Part shown: positions 50,443 to 59,253 of the stretch, in pieces | Position numbering within the stretch: the stretch's first letter is position 1 | How the letters are laid out: each line of letters starts with the position of its first letter | The notes under the pieces: generated by a model | What the model was told of the DNA's origin: nothing | What the model saw: only the letters and a program-made list of their open reading frames with translations | Databases searched by the model: none | Position numbers and translations under genes: made by a program | Assembly (NCBI GenBank): GCA_001899065.1 | Contig: MKUZ01000030.1 | Span: 17,521 to 81,520 of the forward strand | Source of the DNA: Devosia sp. 66-22 | GTDB taxonomy: Bacteria; Pseudomonadota; Alphaproteobacteria; Rhizobiales; Devosiaceae | Direction: 5' to 3' | DNA length: 64,000 bases

Positions 50443-52367
50443 ATGATCAGGCGGATATGGGCGCGGATGCGGAGCATCAGGTTTCCGGCCCTCTCGCTGC
50501 GCTACAAGATCCTCGCGCCCTTCGCTGCTCTGCTGCTTCTCGCCATCGTCGCCGCCGCATGGATCTCCGCAACCGCGGTCCTCAGTTTCGGCCAGGCCAA
50601 TATCGCCGTCGGCAATGCTCTCATCACCATCCACCACGCGCGCGAGATTCGGATCGCGTCGAACGAGGCGCGCACGCTTGTCGATCGCAATCTGCGCGGT
50701 GCCGCGCGGGACGATCTGAACGCGCTGTTTCTTGACCGCATGACGCGCCTCCAGGCCGCGGTCGATGGCCTCAAGGGCTCGGCCGCCGCCTACGCGCTGC
50801 GCGAGAAGGCGGCGCTGGTCGAGTTCACGGCGCGTGACTGGCAGCAGTTTGCCCGGGCCGCGCTGGGTCTTCCGTCGCGCGAAAGCAACGATCCCGTCAC
50901 GCTCGACAGGCGCGCCGCCGAGCTCGACGCCGTCATCGCAGAGGTCGAGGCTATGGCCGACGCCGAGGCGCTCGACCGGCTCGCGGCGGAAGCGGCGGCC
51001 TTCCGCGCCGACCTCGTCGGCATCGCCGCTATCCTCGGCGGCGTCATGCTGCTCGCGGCGATCTCGGGCAGCATCAGCACCATCGGTACCACCAGTGCCC
51101 TGTTGCGCATGACGCGCCGCATGCGCGACCTCGCGTCCGGCGATCTCGCGGCGCCCATCGGCGGCCTCGCACGCCGCGACGAGGTGGGCGCGATGGCGCG
51201 TGCCCTGCAGGTGTTCCGCGATGCGCTGGACGAGCGGCGCGGCCTCGAAGCGGCGCGGCAGGAGTCGATGCACAGCCAGACCCGACGCGCCGAAGCCCTC
51301 GCCGGCTTCCAGCACGAGCTCGCCGACATTGTCGACCAGGCGGCAATGGGGGACTTCTCGCGCCGTCTCGACCTGTCCGCCGTGGGCAGCGAGTTCGGCG
51401 CCTTCGCCGACCGCGTCAACACGCTGCTCGAAACGGTCGCCGGCGGTATCGGCGAGACCGGCCGCGTGCTTGCGGCTCTGGCCGAGGCGGACCTCACTCA
51501 TCGCGTCGAAGGCGACTATGACGGCGTTTTTGACGACCTCAAGGCGAGCACCAACGCCGTCGCGTCCAAGCTCGGCGACATTCTCGCCGGTCTGCGCGCG
51601 ACATCGACTGCCCTCCGCATCGCCACCGGCGAGATCCTGGCCGGCGCCGGCGATCTCAGCGAGCACACCACACGGCAGGCTGCCACCATCGAGGAGACGG
51701 CCGCCGCGATGGCGCAGCTTTCGGGCACCGTGCTCGCCAATGCCGGACGCGCCAGGGATGCCTCCGAGGTCGCCGCCGCGGTGGCAGGCGCGGCAGAGGA
51801 GGGCGGCCAGGTGATGGTGCGCGCCACCCAGGCGATGGAGCGCATCACCGCGTCCTCGGGCAAGATCTCGAACATCATCGGTATGATCGACGACATCGCC
51901 TTCCGACCAATCTGCTCGCGCTCAATGCCTCGGTGGAGGCGGCGCGAGCCGGGGAAGCGGGCAAGGGCTTTGCCGTCGTCGCGGTCGAAGTGCGCCGCCT
52001 CGCGCAATCGGCGGCCCAGGCCTCGTCCGAGGTCAAGGCGCTGATCGAGCAGAGCAGTACCGATGTGCGCGGCGGTTCGCGCCTCGTCGCCGAGGCCGCG
52101 ACGCGGCTCGAGGCGATGCTGGGCAAGGCGCGCATGTCCAGCGAGCTCATGGACGCCATTGCGCGTGCCAGTCGCGAGCAGGCGTCCGCCATCGAGGAGG
52201 TCGACGCGGCCGTCCGCGCGATGGACGAGATGACCCAGCACAATGCCGCGCTCGTCGAGCAGACCAACGCCTCCATCGAGCAGACCGAGCGGCAGGCCGG
52301 TGAGCTCGATCGCATCGTCGCCGTGTTTCGCATCGAGAGCGGACAGGGCGCTGCCCACGCTGCTTGA
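50443..52367 (+). pseudogene. Methyl-accepting chemotaxis protein, frameshifted
   Basis: A chemoreceptor of about 640 residues when two frames are joined. Membrane segments lie at roughly residues 25-47 and 191-211, enclosing a helical periplasmic sensor; a HAMP domain follows (about 212-264), then a second HAMP-like unit (about 320-380) and the signalling helices. The frame breaks between 51904 and 51905 inside the most conserved receptor segment: IDDIAF should continue [18 protein letters not shown], which appears in the next frame as if one A had been lost from a CAG codon. The C-terminal part then runs to 52367. If real, the receptor lacks its signalling tip. Own AT-rich operator upstream, within a catabolic cluster. 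Confidence 0.85.
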
Positions 52368-52398
52368 CTCCGCTCTCATCTATCATTTTATATGATAA
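52364..52398 (+). promoter_or_regulatory. Promoter and AT-rich operator before aminotransferase
   Basis: TTGACT (52364-52369), then TTTATA after 17 bp (52387-52392), form a plausible promoter. TTATATGATAA (52388-52398) overlaps the -10 element; the flanks repeat TTTATATGATAAATAAG seen at 50407. Confidence 0.65.
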
Positions 52399-52417
52399 AT
52401 AAGAGACGGAGGCACCT

Positions 52418-53779
52418 ATGCTCGATCTGGCGCAACGCGATATCGCCGCGCATCTACACTCGCAGACAAATCCCACCCAGTTCGAGGCGAACGGCCCGCT
52501 CGTCGTCACGCGCGGACATGGCGTCTACATCACCGATGCCGACGGCAAGCGCTACATCGATGCGATGGCGGGCCTCTGGTGCGCCTCGCTGGGCTTCACC
52601 CATCCGCGCGTGGCCGCGGCGGCCGAGAGGCAATACTCCGAGCTTGGCTTCTACCACACCTTCTTCAACCGCACGCTGCCCAAGGCCACCGAGCTTGCCG
52701 AAAAGCTCGTCGCGCTCACCGGAATGACAGGCGGCAAGGCCTACTTCGCCACCTCCGGCTCCGAGGCCAACGAGACAATGGTCAAGCTCGCCTGGGTCTA
52801 CCACAGCACGCGCGGCAAGCCGGGCAAGCGTAAGGTCATTGCCCGCGACCGCTCGTTCCATGGCTCCACCATCGTCGCTGCCTCGATGTGCGGCCTCGAC
52901 TTCATGCATCGCGAGTTCGGGTTGCCGCTGCCAGGCTTTCTCCACACCCCGGCGCCCTACCTCTACCGCGACGGTCTGCCCGGTGAGACCGAGGATGCCT
53001 TCGTCGCGCGGCTCATGGCCGAGCTCGAGGCGCTGATCCTGCGCGAGGGGCCCGACACCATCGCGGCCTTCATCGCCGAGCCGATCCATGCCGGCGGCGG
53101 CATCATCGTGCCGCCCGCGAGCTATTTCCCCGAAGTCCACAAGCTGCTGAGCAAATACGACATTCTCGCCCTCGCCGACGAGATCGTGTGCGGCTTCGGC
53201 CGCACCGGCAGCTGGTTCGGCAAGGACACCACGAACTACGCGCCCGACATGATGGCGCTCGCCAAGGGATTGTCGGCCGGTCACTTCCCCATCTCGGCGG
53301 TGGTGATGAGCGCGCCCGTCTACGAGGCGGTCAAGGCGTTCAACAGCGCCGGCGGCAATTTCGGCCACGGCTTCACCAACTCCGGTCACCCGGTCGGCCT
53401 CGCGATCGCCCTCGAAGTGATCCGCATCTACGAGGAGATGGATGTCGTCACCCATGCGTGGACCATGGGCGCGCGCCTCGTCGGCCACTTCCACGAGCTC
53501 GCCAATGAGTTCGACATCATCGGCGACATCCGGGGCGAGGGGCTGATGCTAGGCATCGAGCTGGTGGCCGACCGCGAAACCCGCACGCCCTTCGAACCCG
53601 CGCTCAAGGCCGGCATGGCGTTCGACCGCCTCGCTTATGCCAATGGGCTCATCGGCCGCTGCATGGGAGACACGCTCGGCTTCTCGCCGCCGCTCATCGT
53701 GGGCACGGCCGAGGTCGACGAGATCGCCGACAAGACGCGCACCAGCCTCAAACAACTCACCAGGCATCTGGGCCGATAG
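52418..53779 (+). CDS. Class III aminotransferase
   Basis: 453-residue PLP-dependent omega-type aminotransferase. Conserved parts are GLWCASLGFTHP near residue 53, TSGSEANET (112-120), Asp254 in LADEIVCGFGRTGSWFG and the Schiff-base Lys283 in MALAKGLSAG. Relatives use beta-alanine, putrescine, 4-aminobutyrate or similar amines with pyruvate or 2-oxoglutarate. It is followed ten bases later by an SDR gene. Together with aldehyde dehydrogenases nearby it could turn an amine into an aldehyde and then an acid. Confidence 0.9.
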   Translation: MLDLAQRDIAAHLHSQTNPTQFEANGPLVVTRGHGVYITDADGKRYIDAMAGLWCASLGFTHPRVAAAAERQYSELGFYHTFFNRTLPKATELAEKLVALTGMTGGKAYFATSGSEANETMVKLAWVYHSTRGKPGKRKVIARDRSFHGSTIVAASMCGLDFMHREFGLPLPGFLHTPAPYLYRDGLPGETEDAFVARLMAELEALILREGPDTIAAFIAEPIHAGGGIIVPPASYFPEVHKLLSKYDILALADEIVCGFGRTGSWFGKDTTNYAPDMMALAKGLSAGHFPISAVVMSAPVYEAVKAFNSAGGNFGHGFTNSGHPVGLAIALEVIRIYEEMDVVTHAWTMGARLVGHFHELANEFDIIGDIRGEGLMLGIELVADRETRTPFEPALKAGMAFDRLAYANGLIGRCMGDTLGFSPPLIVGTAEVDEIADKTRTSLKQLTRHLGR

Positions 53780-53789
53780 GAGAGACGCG

Positions 53790-54575
53790 ATGAATCTCGG
53801 ACTCAAGGGCCGGACGGCCATCGTCACCGGCGCCAGCGTCGGCATCGGCCTCGCCATCGCCGAAGGGCTCGCGGCAGAGGGGACCAACCTCATCCTCGCG
53901 GCCCGCGGCGGCGAGCGCATGGCCGCTGAATGCAGCCGTATCGCCGGCACCTTCGGCGTCACCGCCACGCCGGTCGCGGCCGACGTCGCAACCGAAGCGG
54001 GCGTCGCCGCCATCGTCGATGCCGCAAAGGCTGCTGGCGTCGACATCCTCGTCAATAATGCCGGCACCGGATCGGGCGAAACCGTGCTCGACGCGCCCGA
54101 TGCCAAATGGGACCAGTACTGGGACCTCCACGTCAAGGCCGCCGTGCGGCTTGCCCGCGGCGTCCATCCGTTGATGAAGGCGCGGGGCGGCGGCGTGATC
54201 CTCCACAACGCCTCCATCTGCGCCACCCAGCCGCTCTGGTACGAGCCGGTCTACAACGTCTCCAAGGCGGCGCTGCTGATGTTCTCCAAGACCCTCAGCT
54301 ACGAGTTCATCAAGGACAATATCCGCGTCAACACCGTCAATGCCGGCCTGATCCTCACACCGGACTGGATCAAGACCGCCAAGCAGCTGACGGCCGCCAG
54401 CGGTGGCGACTACGAGGCCTATCTGCAGAAGGTCGCCGACGACTTCGCGCCCATCCGCCGCTTCGGCACGCCCGAGGAAGCGGCCAATCTGTTCGTCTTC
54501 CTCGCCTCCGCGCGGGCCTCCTACTGCGTCGGCTCCACCTACTATGTGGACGGCGGCATGCTCCGGACCATCTAG
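53790..54575 (+). CDS. SDR family oxidoreductase
   Basis: 261-residue short-chain dehydrogenase. Cofactor motif TGASVGIG, VNNAGTGSG, active pair YNVSK, and C-terminal VGSTYYVDGGML. The catalytic Ser position reads HNASICATQ, compatible with an active enzyme. AGGAGAGACGCG precedes the ATG. Second gene after the aminotransferase; partner substrate unknown. Confidence 0.88.
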   Translation: MNLGLKGRTAIVTGASVGIGLAIAEGLAAEGTNLILAARGGERMAAECSRIAGTFGVTATPVAADVATEAGVAAIVDAAKAAGVDILVNNAGTGSGETVLDAPDAKWDQYWDLHVKAAVRLARGVHPLMKARGGGVILHNASICATQPLWYEPVYNVSKAALLMFSKTLSYEFIKDNIRVNTVNAGLILTPDWIKTAKQLTAASGGDYEAYLQKVADDFAPIRRFGTPEEAANLFVFLASARASYCVGSTYYVDGGMLRTI

Positions 54576-54577
54576 AA

Positions 54578-54591
54578 TATAATCAGATAAT
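54578..54591. promoter_or_regulatory. Weak AT-rich operator-like motif upstream of importer
   Basis: TATAATCAGATAAT resembles the shared motif with CAG in place of CAT, like the site at 36629. It lies three bases after the SDR stop and about 120 bp before the importer at 54711. Confidence 0.35.
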
Positions 54592-54636
54592 CGGACGCAA
54601 TGTTAAGTGCGGGCATTGGCTCTGTCCGACCTCAAT

Positions 54637-54652
54637 GTAACCATCCGGTTAC
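54637..54652. promoter_or_regulatory. Inverted repeat GTAACC-atcc-GGTTAC
   Basis: Perfect 6-bp arms around ATCC, in the leader of the importer gene at 54711. The half-sites resemble those of the LacI-type palindrome at 60424-60437 (GCAACC/GGTTGC) but with four extra central bases, so binding by the same LacI protein is only possible, not likely on spacing alone. Confidence 0.4.
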
Positions 54653-54710
54653 TTGCTGGAAGGCCCGGGGAAGAGGGCCAGGCGGGTGCGAAATCCTGAG
54701 GAGGAACAAG

Positions 54711-55931
54711 ATGAACACCAAGACGACCGGGCGCTCCAGGCTCCGCCTGAGCGCCGCCAGTGCTGCCTTGCTGCTCGGTACCGCGCTGGGCGCCGTCGGC
54801 GCGCAGGCCGAGTCCATCAAGGTGATGGACTATCTCACCGAAGGCACCGCGACGGTGGCCTTCGACAATATCCTGCTGAAGGCCTGCACGGAAAAGACCG
54901 GGCTCACCGTCGATCGCACCTCGGTGCCCTATGCCGAGCTCGTCCAGCAGTTCCTGCTGGCGGCTTCGACCAACAGCATGCCCGACATCGCCTACATCGA
55001 TAACTCGGATGTGGCGCAGTTGGCCGCCGCCGGCTACCTCACTTCTGTCGCCGACATCGGCATGTCGCTCGAAGGCTTCGTCCCCGCGCTGCAGGCGCTC
55101 GGCAATTACGAGGGCAAGGACTACGCCGTACCCTCGCTCAACAACACCGTGGCGCTCTATTACCACAAGGCGATGCTCGAAAAGGCCGGCATCCAGCCGC
55201 CCACCACCTGGGCCGAGCTCAAGGCCGCCGCCAAGGCCCTCACCCAAGGCGACACCTATGGCTTCGTCTTCCCCGGCATCAATAACGAGCAGGGCACGTT
55301 CCACACCTCGCCCTTCATCTGGTCCAATGGCGGCAATTTCGAGCAGCTCAACTCGGCCCAGAATGTCGAGGCGCTTACCTATCTGCGCGACCTCGTCAAT
55401 GACGGGTCGGTGTCGAAATCGGTCGTCACCTTCGCCATCCCCGATGCGCGCGATCAGTTCATCTCCGGCCGTGCCGCCATGATGATCGGCGGCTCGTGGC
55501 TGCTGCCGCAGCTCGATGAGCATCCCGATCTGAGCTACGGCGTCGTCCCCGTGCCGGTGCCCGAGGGCAAGGCGCGCGGCGTTCCCACCGGCGGCGAGCT
55601 CTGGGTCATCTCGGCCACCGCCAACAAGGCGAACGCCAAGGCCTTCCTCGAATGCGTCTCGTCGCCGGAAATGATGCTGACCTACGCCCTCGACCGCAAC
55701 AACGTACCGTCGCGCGAAGCGCTGTGGGCCGACTTCAACGCCAAGCTGCCGCGCATGGCGCCGTTCGTCGAATCGCTCGCCGGCGCACGCAGCCGCACGG
55801 CGGTGCTCGGCACGCAATATCCCAAATACTCGGCCGCCTATTCGGCCGCCATGCAGGCCATTCTCATTGGCGAGAAGGACCCGCAGGCCGCGCTCGACGA
55901 GGCCCAGGCCACCGCCGAAGCGGGGATGTAG
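54711..55931 (+). CDS. CUT1-family extracellular sugar-binding protein
   Basis: 406-residue SBP_bac_1 protein with a signal peptide (LSAASAALLLGTALGAVG, cleavage after AQA). Family segments include SLNNTVALYYHKAMLEKAGI, SPFIWSNGGNFEQL and FISGRAAMMIGGSW. The start is fixed by GAGGAGGAACAAG just upstream of MNTKTT. First gene of a plus-strand unit with two permeases and an aldehyde dehydrogenase; no ATPase. Amino-sugar genes under LacI control follow, so an amino sugar or its glycoside is a possible ligand. Confidence 0.9.
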   Translation: MNTKTTGRSRLRLSAASAALLLGTALGAVGAQAESIKVMDYLTEGTATVAFDNILLKACTEKTGLTVDRTSVPYAELVQQFLLAASTNSMPDIAYIDNSDVAQLAAAGYLTSVADIGMSLEGFVPALQALGNYEGKDYAVPSLNNTVALYYHKAMLEKAGIQPPTTWAELKAAAKALTQGDTYGFVFPGINNEQGTFHTSPFIWSNGGNFEQLNSAQNVEALTYLRDLVNDGSVSKSVVTFAIPDARDQFISGRAAMMIGGSWLLPQLDEHPDLSYGVVPVPVPEGKARGVPTGGELWVISATANKANAKAFLECVSSPEMMLTYALDRNNVPSREALWADFNAKLPRMAPFVESLAGARSRTAVLGTQYPKYSAAYSAAMQAILIGEKDPQAALDEAQATAEAGM

Positions 55932-55932
55932 C

Positions 55933-56892
55933 ATCATCACCGCGCCGGCCGACATCGCCACCACGCCGGGCGCCAGGCGCGCCCGGCACAGCCGCCTCCC
56001 GCTCGAGGGCGGCTGGACCGTCGCCGCCGCCTTCATGGCGCCGGCCGTTATCTTCATGGTCGTGCTGTTCGCCTATCCGCTGTTCTACAACATCTGGATG
56101 AGCGTCACCGACTTCCGCGTCGCCACCTTCCTCACCGGCGTCGCGCCCTTCGTCGGCCTCGAAAACTACATCGACCTGTTGCGCAACCGCACCTTCTATG
56201 GCGCGCTCGGCCTCACCGCTGTCTTCACGGCGCTGTCGATTGCCGGGCAGATGACCATCGGCATGCTGCTCGCCCTCTTCTTCTGGCGCAGCTTCCCGCT
56301 CAATTCCACCATGCGCGCGCTGCTGCTCGCGCCCTGGCTGCTGCCGCTCGTCGTCTCGTCCTCGGTCTGGCAATGGATGTTCGCGCAGGACTACGGCGTC
56401 ATCAACTACCTGCTGCTCAAGCTCGGCCTCATCGATCATAAGATCCCCTGGCTGGTCGATCCGACCAACGCGCTCGTCGCCGTCATCCTCACCAACATCT
56501 GGATCGGCATTCCGTTCTCGCTCGCCGTGTTTCACTCGGGCCTCCAGGCCCTGCCGCGCGAGCTGCTCGAGGCCGCCGAGCTCGACGGCGCCGGCCCCGT
56601 ACAGCGCTTCTTCCGCATCATCCTGCCGCTGCTGCGCCCGCTCACGGCGATCGTCTTCGTCCTTTCGGTCACATACACCGTCAAGGTGTTCGACCTCATC
56701 TATGTGCTGACCGGCGGCGGTCCCGCCGACGCCACGCAGACCCTCGCCATCTTCAGCTTCAAGCTCAGCTTCAAGCTGTTCGATTTCGGCCACGGCGCCG
56801 CCGTCGGCAATGTGCTGGTGGTGATCTCGCTGGTCTTTGCCTTCTTCTACATCCGCTCGTTCCGCCGCCAGCTCGAGAGCGACCCCACATGA
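55933..56892 (+). CDS. Carbohydrate ABC transporter permease, MalF type, unclear start
   Basis: CUT1 permease of about 320 residues, EAA motif LEAAELDGAGPVQRFFRIILP and TGGGPADATQT intact. The start is odd: between the preceding stop (55929-55931) and the first membrane segment no in-frame ATG, GTG or TTG exists. ATC at 55933 (followed by ITAPAD) sits where a start is expected, suggesting a rare ATC start or an ATG changed by one base. The first in-frame ATG, 56035, lies inside membrane segment one. A TTG at 55867 would give an Arg-rich leader inside the previous gene and is unlikely. Confidence 0.82.
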   Translation: MITAPADIATTPGARRARHSRLPLEGGWTVAAAFMAPAVIFMVVLFAYPLFYNIWMSVTDFRVATFLTGVAPFVGLENYIDLLRNRTFYGALGLTAVFTALSIAGQMTIGMLLALFFWRSFPLNSTMRALLLAPWLLPLVVSSSVWQWMFAQDYGVINYLLLKLGLIDHKIPWLVDPTNALVAVILTNIWIGIPFSLAVFHSGLQALPRELLEAAELDGAGPVQRFFRIILPLLRPLTAIVFVLSVTYTVKVFDLIYVLTGGGPADATQTLAIFSFKLSFKLFDFGHGAAVGNVLVVISLVFAFFYIRSFRRQLESDPT

Positions 56893-57728
56893 GCCGCCGG
56901 CTGCTCTTCGGCACGCCTCTGCGCGACTGGACGCGGACCGTCATCGGCTGCGTCATCGTCGCGATCATCCTGTTCCCGCTCTACTGGATGACCAACGTCT
57001 CGCTGCAGCCGCGTGCCGCGCTGCTCGCCACCGAGCTGCGCTTCCTGCCCATCCCGCCGCTCACCGAGAACTATGTGCGTGTCTTCGGCGAGCAGGCCGG
57101 CAGCATCGGCACCAGCCTGTTCATCGCCACCACCACGGCGATCGTCTGCCTGCTCATCGCCGCGCCCGCCGCCTACGCGCTCGTCGTCTTCCGCCTGCGC
57201 TGGCTGACGCTGTTCGTGCTGCTGCTGCTCATCGTGCAGATGATCCCGCATGTCGTCGTCGCCAATGCGCTCTACGCCATCTATGCGCGTGCCGGCCTGC
57301 TCAACACGCATCTGGGGCTCATCCTTGCCGATGCCTCGATGGGCGTCCCCTTCGCCATCCTGATCCTCCGCGCCTTCATCGTGTCGCTGCCGCGCTCGCT
57401 GATCGAAGCCGCGCTGGTCGACGGCGCCACTCATTGGGGCGCCTTCACCCGCATCATCCTGCCGCTCAGCCGCAATGGCCTCATCACCTCGGGCCTGTTC
57501 TGCTTCCTCTTTGCCTGGTCCGATTTCCTGTTCGCCCTCACCATGGGCACGCAGGGCAAGATCGTGCCCATCACGCTGGGCATCTACAAATACATCGGCA
57601 ACGAGAACACGAGCTGGAACTCGATCATGGCGGCCGCCGTGCTCGCCTCGATTCCGCCCATCGTGCTGCTGCTTGCCGGCCAGCGCTACATCACCGCCGG
57701 CCTCGTGGGCGGCGCCGTCAAGGAATAG
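56889..57728 (+). CDS. Carbohydrate ABC transporter permease, MalG type
   Basis: 279-residue CUT1 permease, about six membrane segments, EAA motif IEAALVDGATHWGAFTRIILP and FAWSDFLFALTMGTQGK. ATGA overlap with the MalF-type gene. Followed 16 bp later by an aldehyde dehydrogenase gene. Confidence 0.9.
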   Translation: MSRRLLFGTPLRDWTRTVIGCVIVAIILFPLYWMTNVSLQPRAALLATELRFLPIPPLTENYVRVFGEQAGSIGTSLFIATTTAIVCLLIAAPAAYALVVFRLRWLTLFVLLLLIVQMIPHVVVANALYAIYARAGLLNTHLGLILADASMGVPFAILILRAFIVSLPRSLIEAALVDGATHWGAFTRIILPLSRNGLITSGLFCFLFAWSDFLFALTMGTQGKIVPITLGIYKYIGNENTSWNSIMAAAVLASIPPIVLLLAGQRYITAGLVGGAVKE

Positions 57729-57744
57729 ACCGGGGAGGGTCGCC

Positions 57745-59253
57745 ATGACCGTTCAGTTCATCGAGCCCGATCGCGCCGATCCGCGCCTCGCCGTCGAGCG
57801 TCGCTACACCATGCTGGTCGGCGGCAGGAGCGTCGCCGCCGCCTCGGGCCGGACCATCCGGCGTGAAAGCCCCGTGCATCCCGGCCTCGTCGTCGGCGAA
57901 TTCCCCGACGCGTCCGCCGAGGATGTCGAACGCGCCATCCTCGCCGCCCGCCGGGCCTTCGACGAGGGACCGTGGCCACGCCTGAGCGGCAAGGAGCGCG
58001 CCGCCTATCTCTACAAGATCTCGCAGGCCATCCGCGACCACGCCGAGGAACTCGCGCTCATCGAGTCGCTTGAAGTGGGCAAGACCCTCGCCGGCGCCCG
58101 CAGCGAGATGAACAACTGCGCCGATCTGTGGCAGTTCGCGGCCGGCCTCGTGCGCGGTCTCGAAGGCTCGACGCACAATGCGCTCAGCGAGCACGCGCTC
58201 GGCCTCGTCCTGCGCGAGCCCATCGGCGTTGTCGGCGTGGTCACGCCGTGGAACTATCCGCTGGTTATCGCATCGGAGCGGCTGCCCTGGGCACTTGGCG
58301 CCGGCTGCACCATCGTGCTCAAGCCCAGCGAGTTCACCTCGGGATCGTCGCTCCGTCTGGGAGAGCTCGCGCGCGATGCCGGCCTCCCCGACGGCGTCGT
58401 CAATGTCGTCAGCGGCTATGGCAACCCGGCCGGCCAGATCCTCGCCGAGCATCCGGCCACCGACATGGTCGCCTTCACCGGCTCGCAGCGTGTCGGCCGC
58501 CAGATCGGCGCCTTTGCCGCGCCCACCATCAAACGGGTGGGACTGGAGCTTGGCGGCAAGGGGCCGGTTGTCGTCTTCGCCGATGCCGACCTCGAAGCGG
58601 CGGCCAATCAGGTGTCGCGCAGCATCTTCTCCAACCAGGGCCAGACCTGCATCGCCGGCAGCCGCCTCATTGTCGAACGCAGGGTCGCGCACGAATTCGT
58701 GCAGCGGCTCGAAGGCCTCGCCAACCGCGTCACCGTCGGCGACCCGCTCAATCCCGACACCAAGGTCGGCGCCTTCATCAATCCAGTGCAGCTGGGCAAG
58801 GTCGAAAGCTATGTGAGGGCCGGTCGCGAGGCCGGCGCGCGCATCGTCGTCGGGGGCGAGCGCATCGGCACCAATGGCGGGCTGTTCTACCAGCCCACCA
58901 TCTTCACCGATGTGCGGCCCGACATGAGCATCGTGCGCGACGAGATCTTCGGCCCCGTCCTCGCGGTGCAGCAGTTCGACACGCGCGAGGAGGCCATCGG
59001 CATCGCCAACGACACCATCTATGGCCTGTCCGCCGTCGTCTGGTCGCTCAACATCGACAACGCGCTCCAGACCATCCGCGGCATCCGCGCCAGTCGCTGC
59101 GGCATCAACGGTCAGGAAGGCGCGGCCGAAATGCCCATCGGCGGCTACAAGCAGAGCGGCCAGGGCCGCGAGCTCGGCCACCGGGGCTTTGACGAGTACT
59201 CCGAGTTCAAGAACATCCACATCAACATGGCGCCCAGCCGGGCGTGGCTATAG
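57745..59253 (+). CDS. Aldehyde dehydrogenase family protein
   Basis: 502-residue NAD(P)+-dependent aldehyde dehydrogenase. Asn170 in PWNYP, Glu268 in LELGGKG and nucleophile Cys302 in GQTCIAG are present; the C-terminal ending QGRELGHRGFDEYSEFKNIHI resembles betaine/amino-aldehyde dehydrogenases. GGGGAGGGT precedes the ATG. Last gene of the importer unit; its 3' end overlaps the lacI-family gene on the opposite strand by six bases. Confidence 0.92.
   Translation: MTVQFIEPDRADPRLAVERRYTMLVGGRSVAAASGRTIRRESPVHPGLVVGEFPDASAEDVERAILAARRAFDEGPWPRLSGKERAAYLYKISQAIRDHAEELALIESLEVGKTLAGARSEMNNCADLWQFAAGLVRGLEGSTHNALSEHALGLVLREPIGVVGVVTPWNYPLVIASERLPWALGAGCTIVLKPSEFTSGSSLRLGELARDAGLPDGVVNVVSGYGNPAGQILAEHPATDMVAFTGSQRVGRQIGAFAAPTIKRVGLELGGKGPVVVFADADLEAAANQVSRSIFSNQGQTCIAGSRLIVERRVAHEFVQRLEGLANRVTVGDPLNPDTKVGAFINPVQLGKVESYVRAGREAGARIVVGGERIGTNGGLFYQPTIFTDVRPDMSIVRDEIFGPVLAVQQFDTREEAIGIANDTIYGLSAVVWSLNIDNALQTIRGIRASRCGINGQEGAAEMPIGGYKQSGQGRELGHRGFDEYSEFKNIHINMAPSRAWL

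Noticed and set aside
55867-55932. TTG at 55867 as the start of the MalF-type permease
   Set aside because: It falls within the binding-protein gene and encodes an Arg/Pro-rich stretch unlike permease N-termini.
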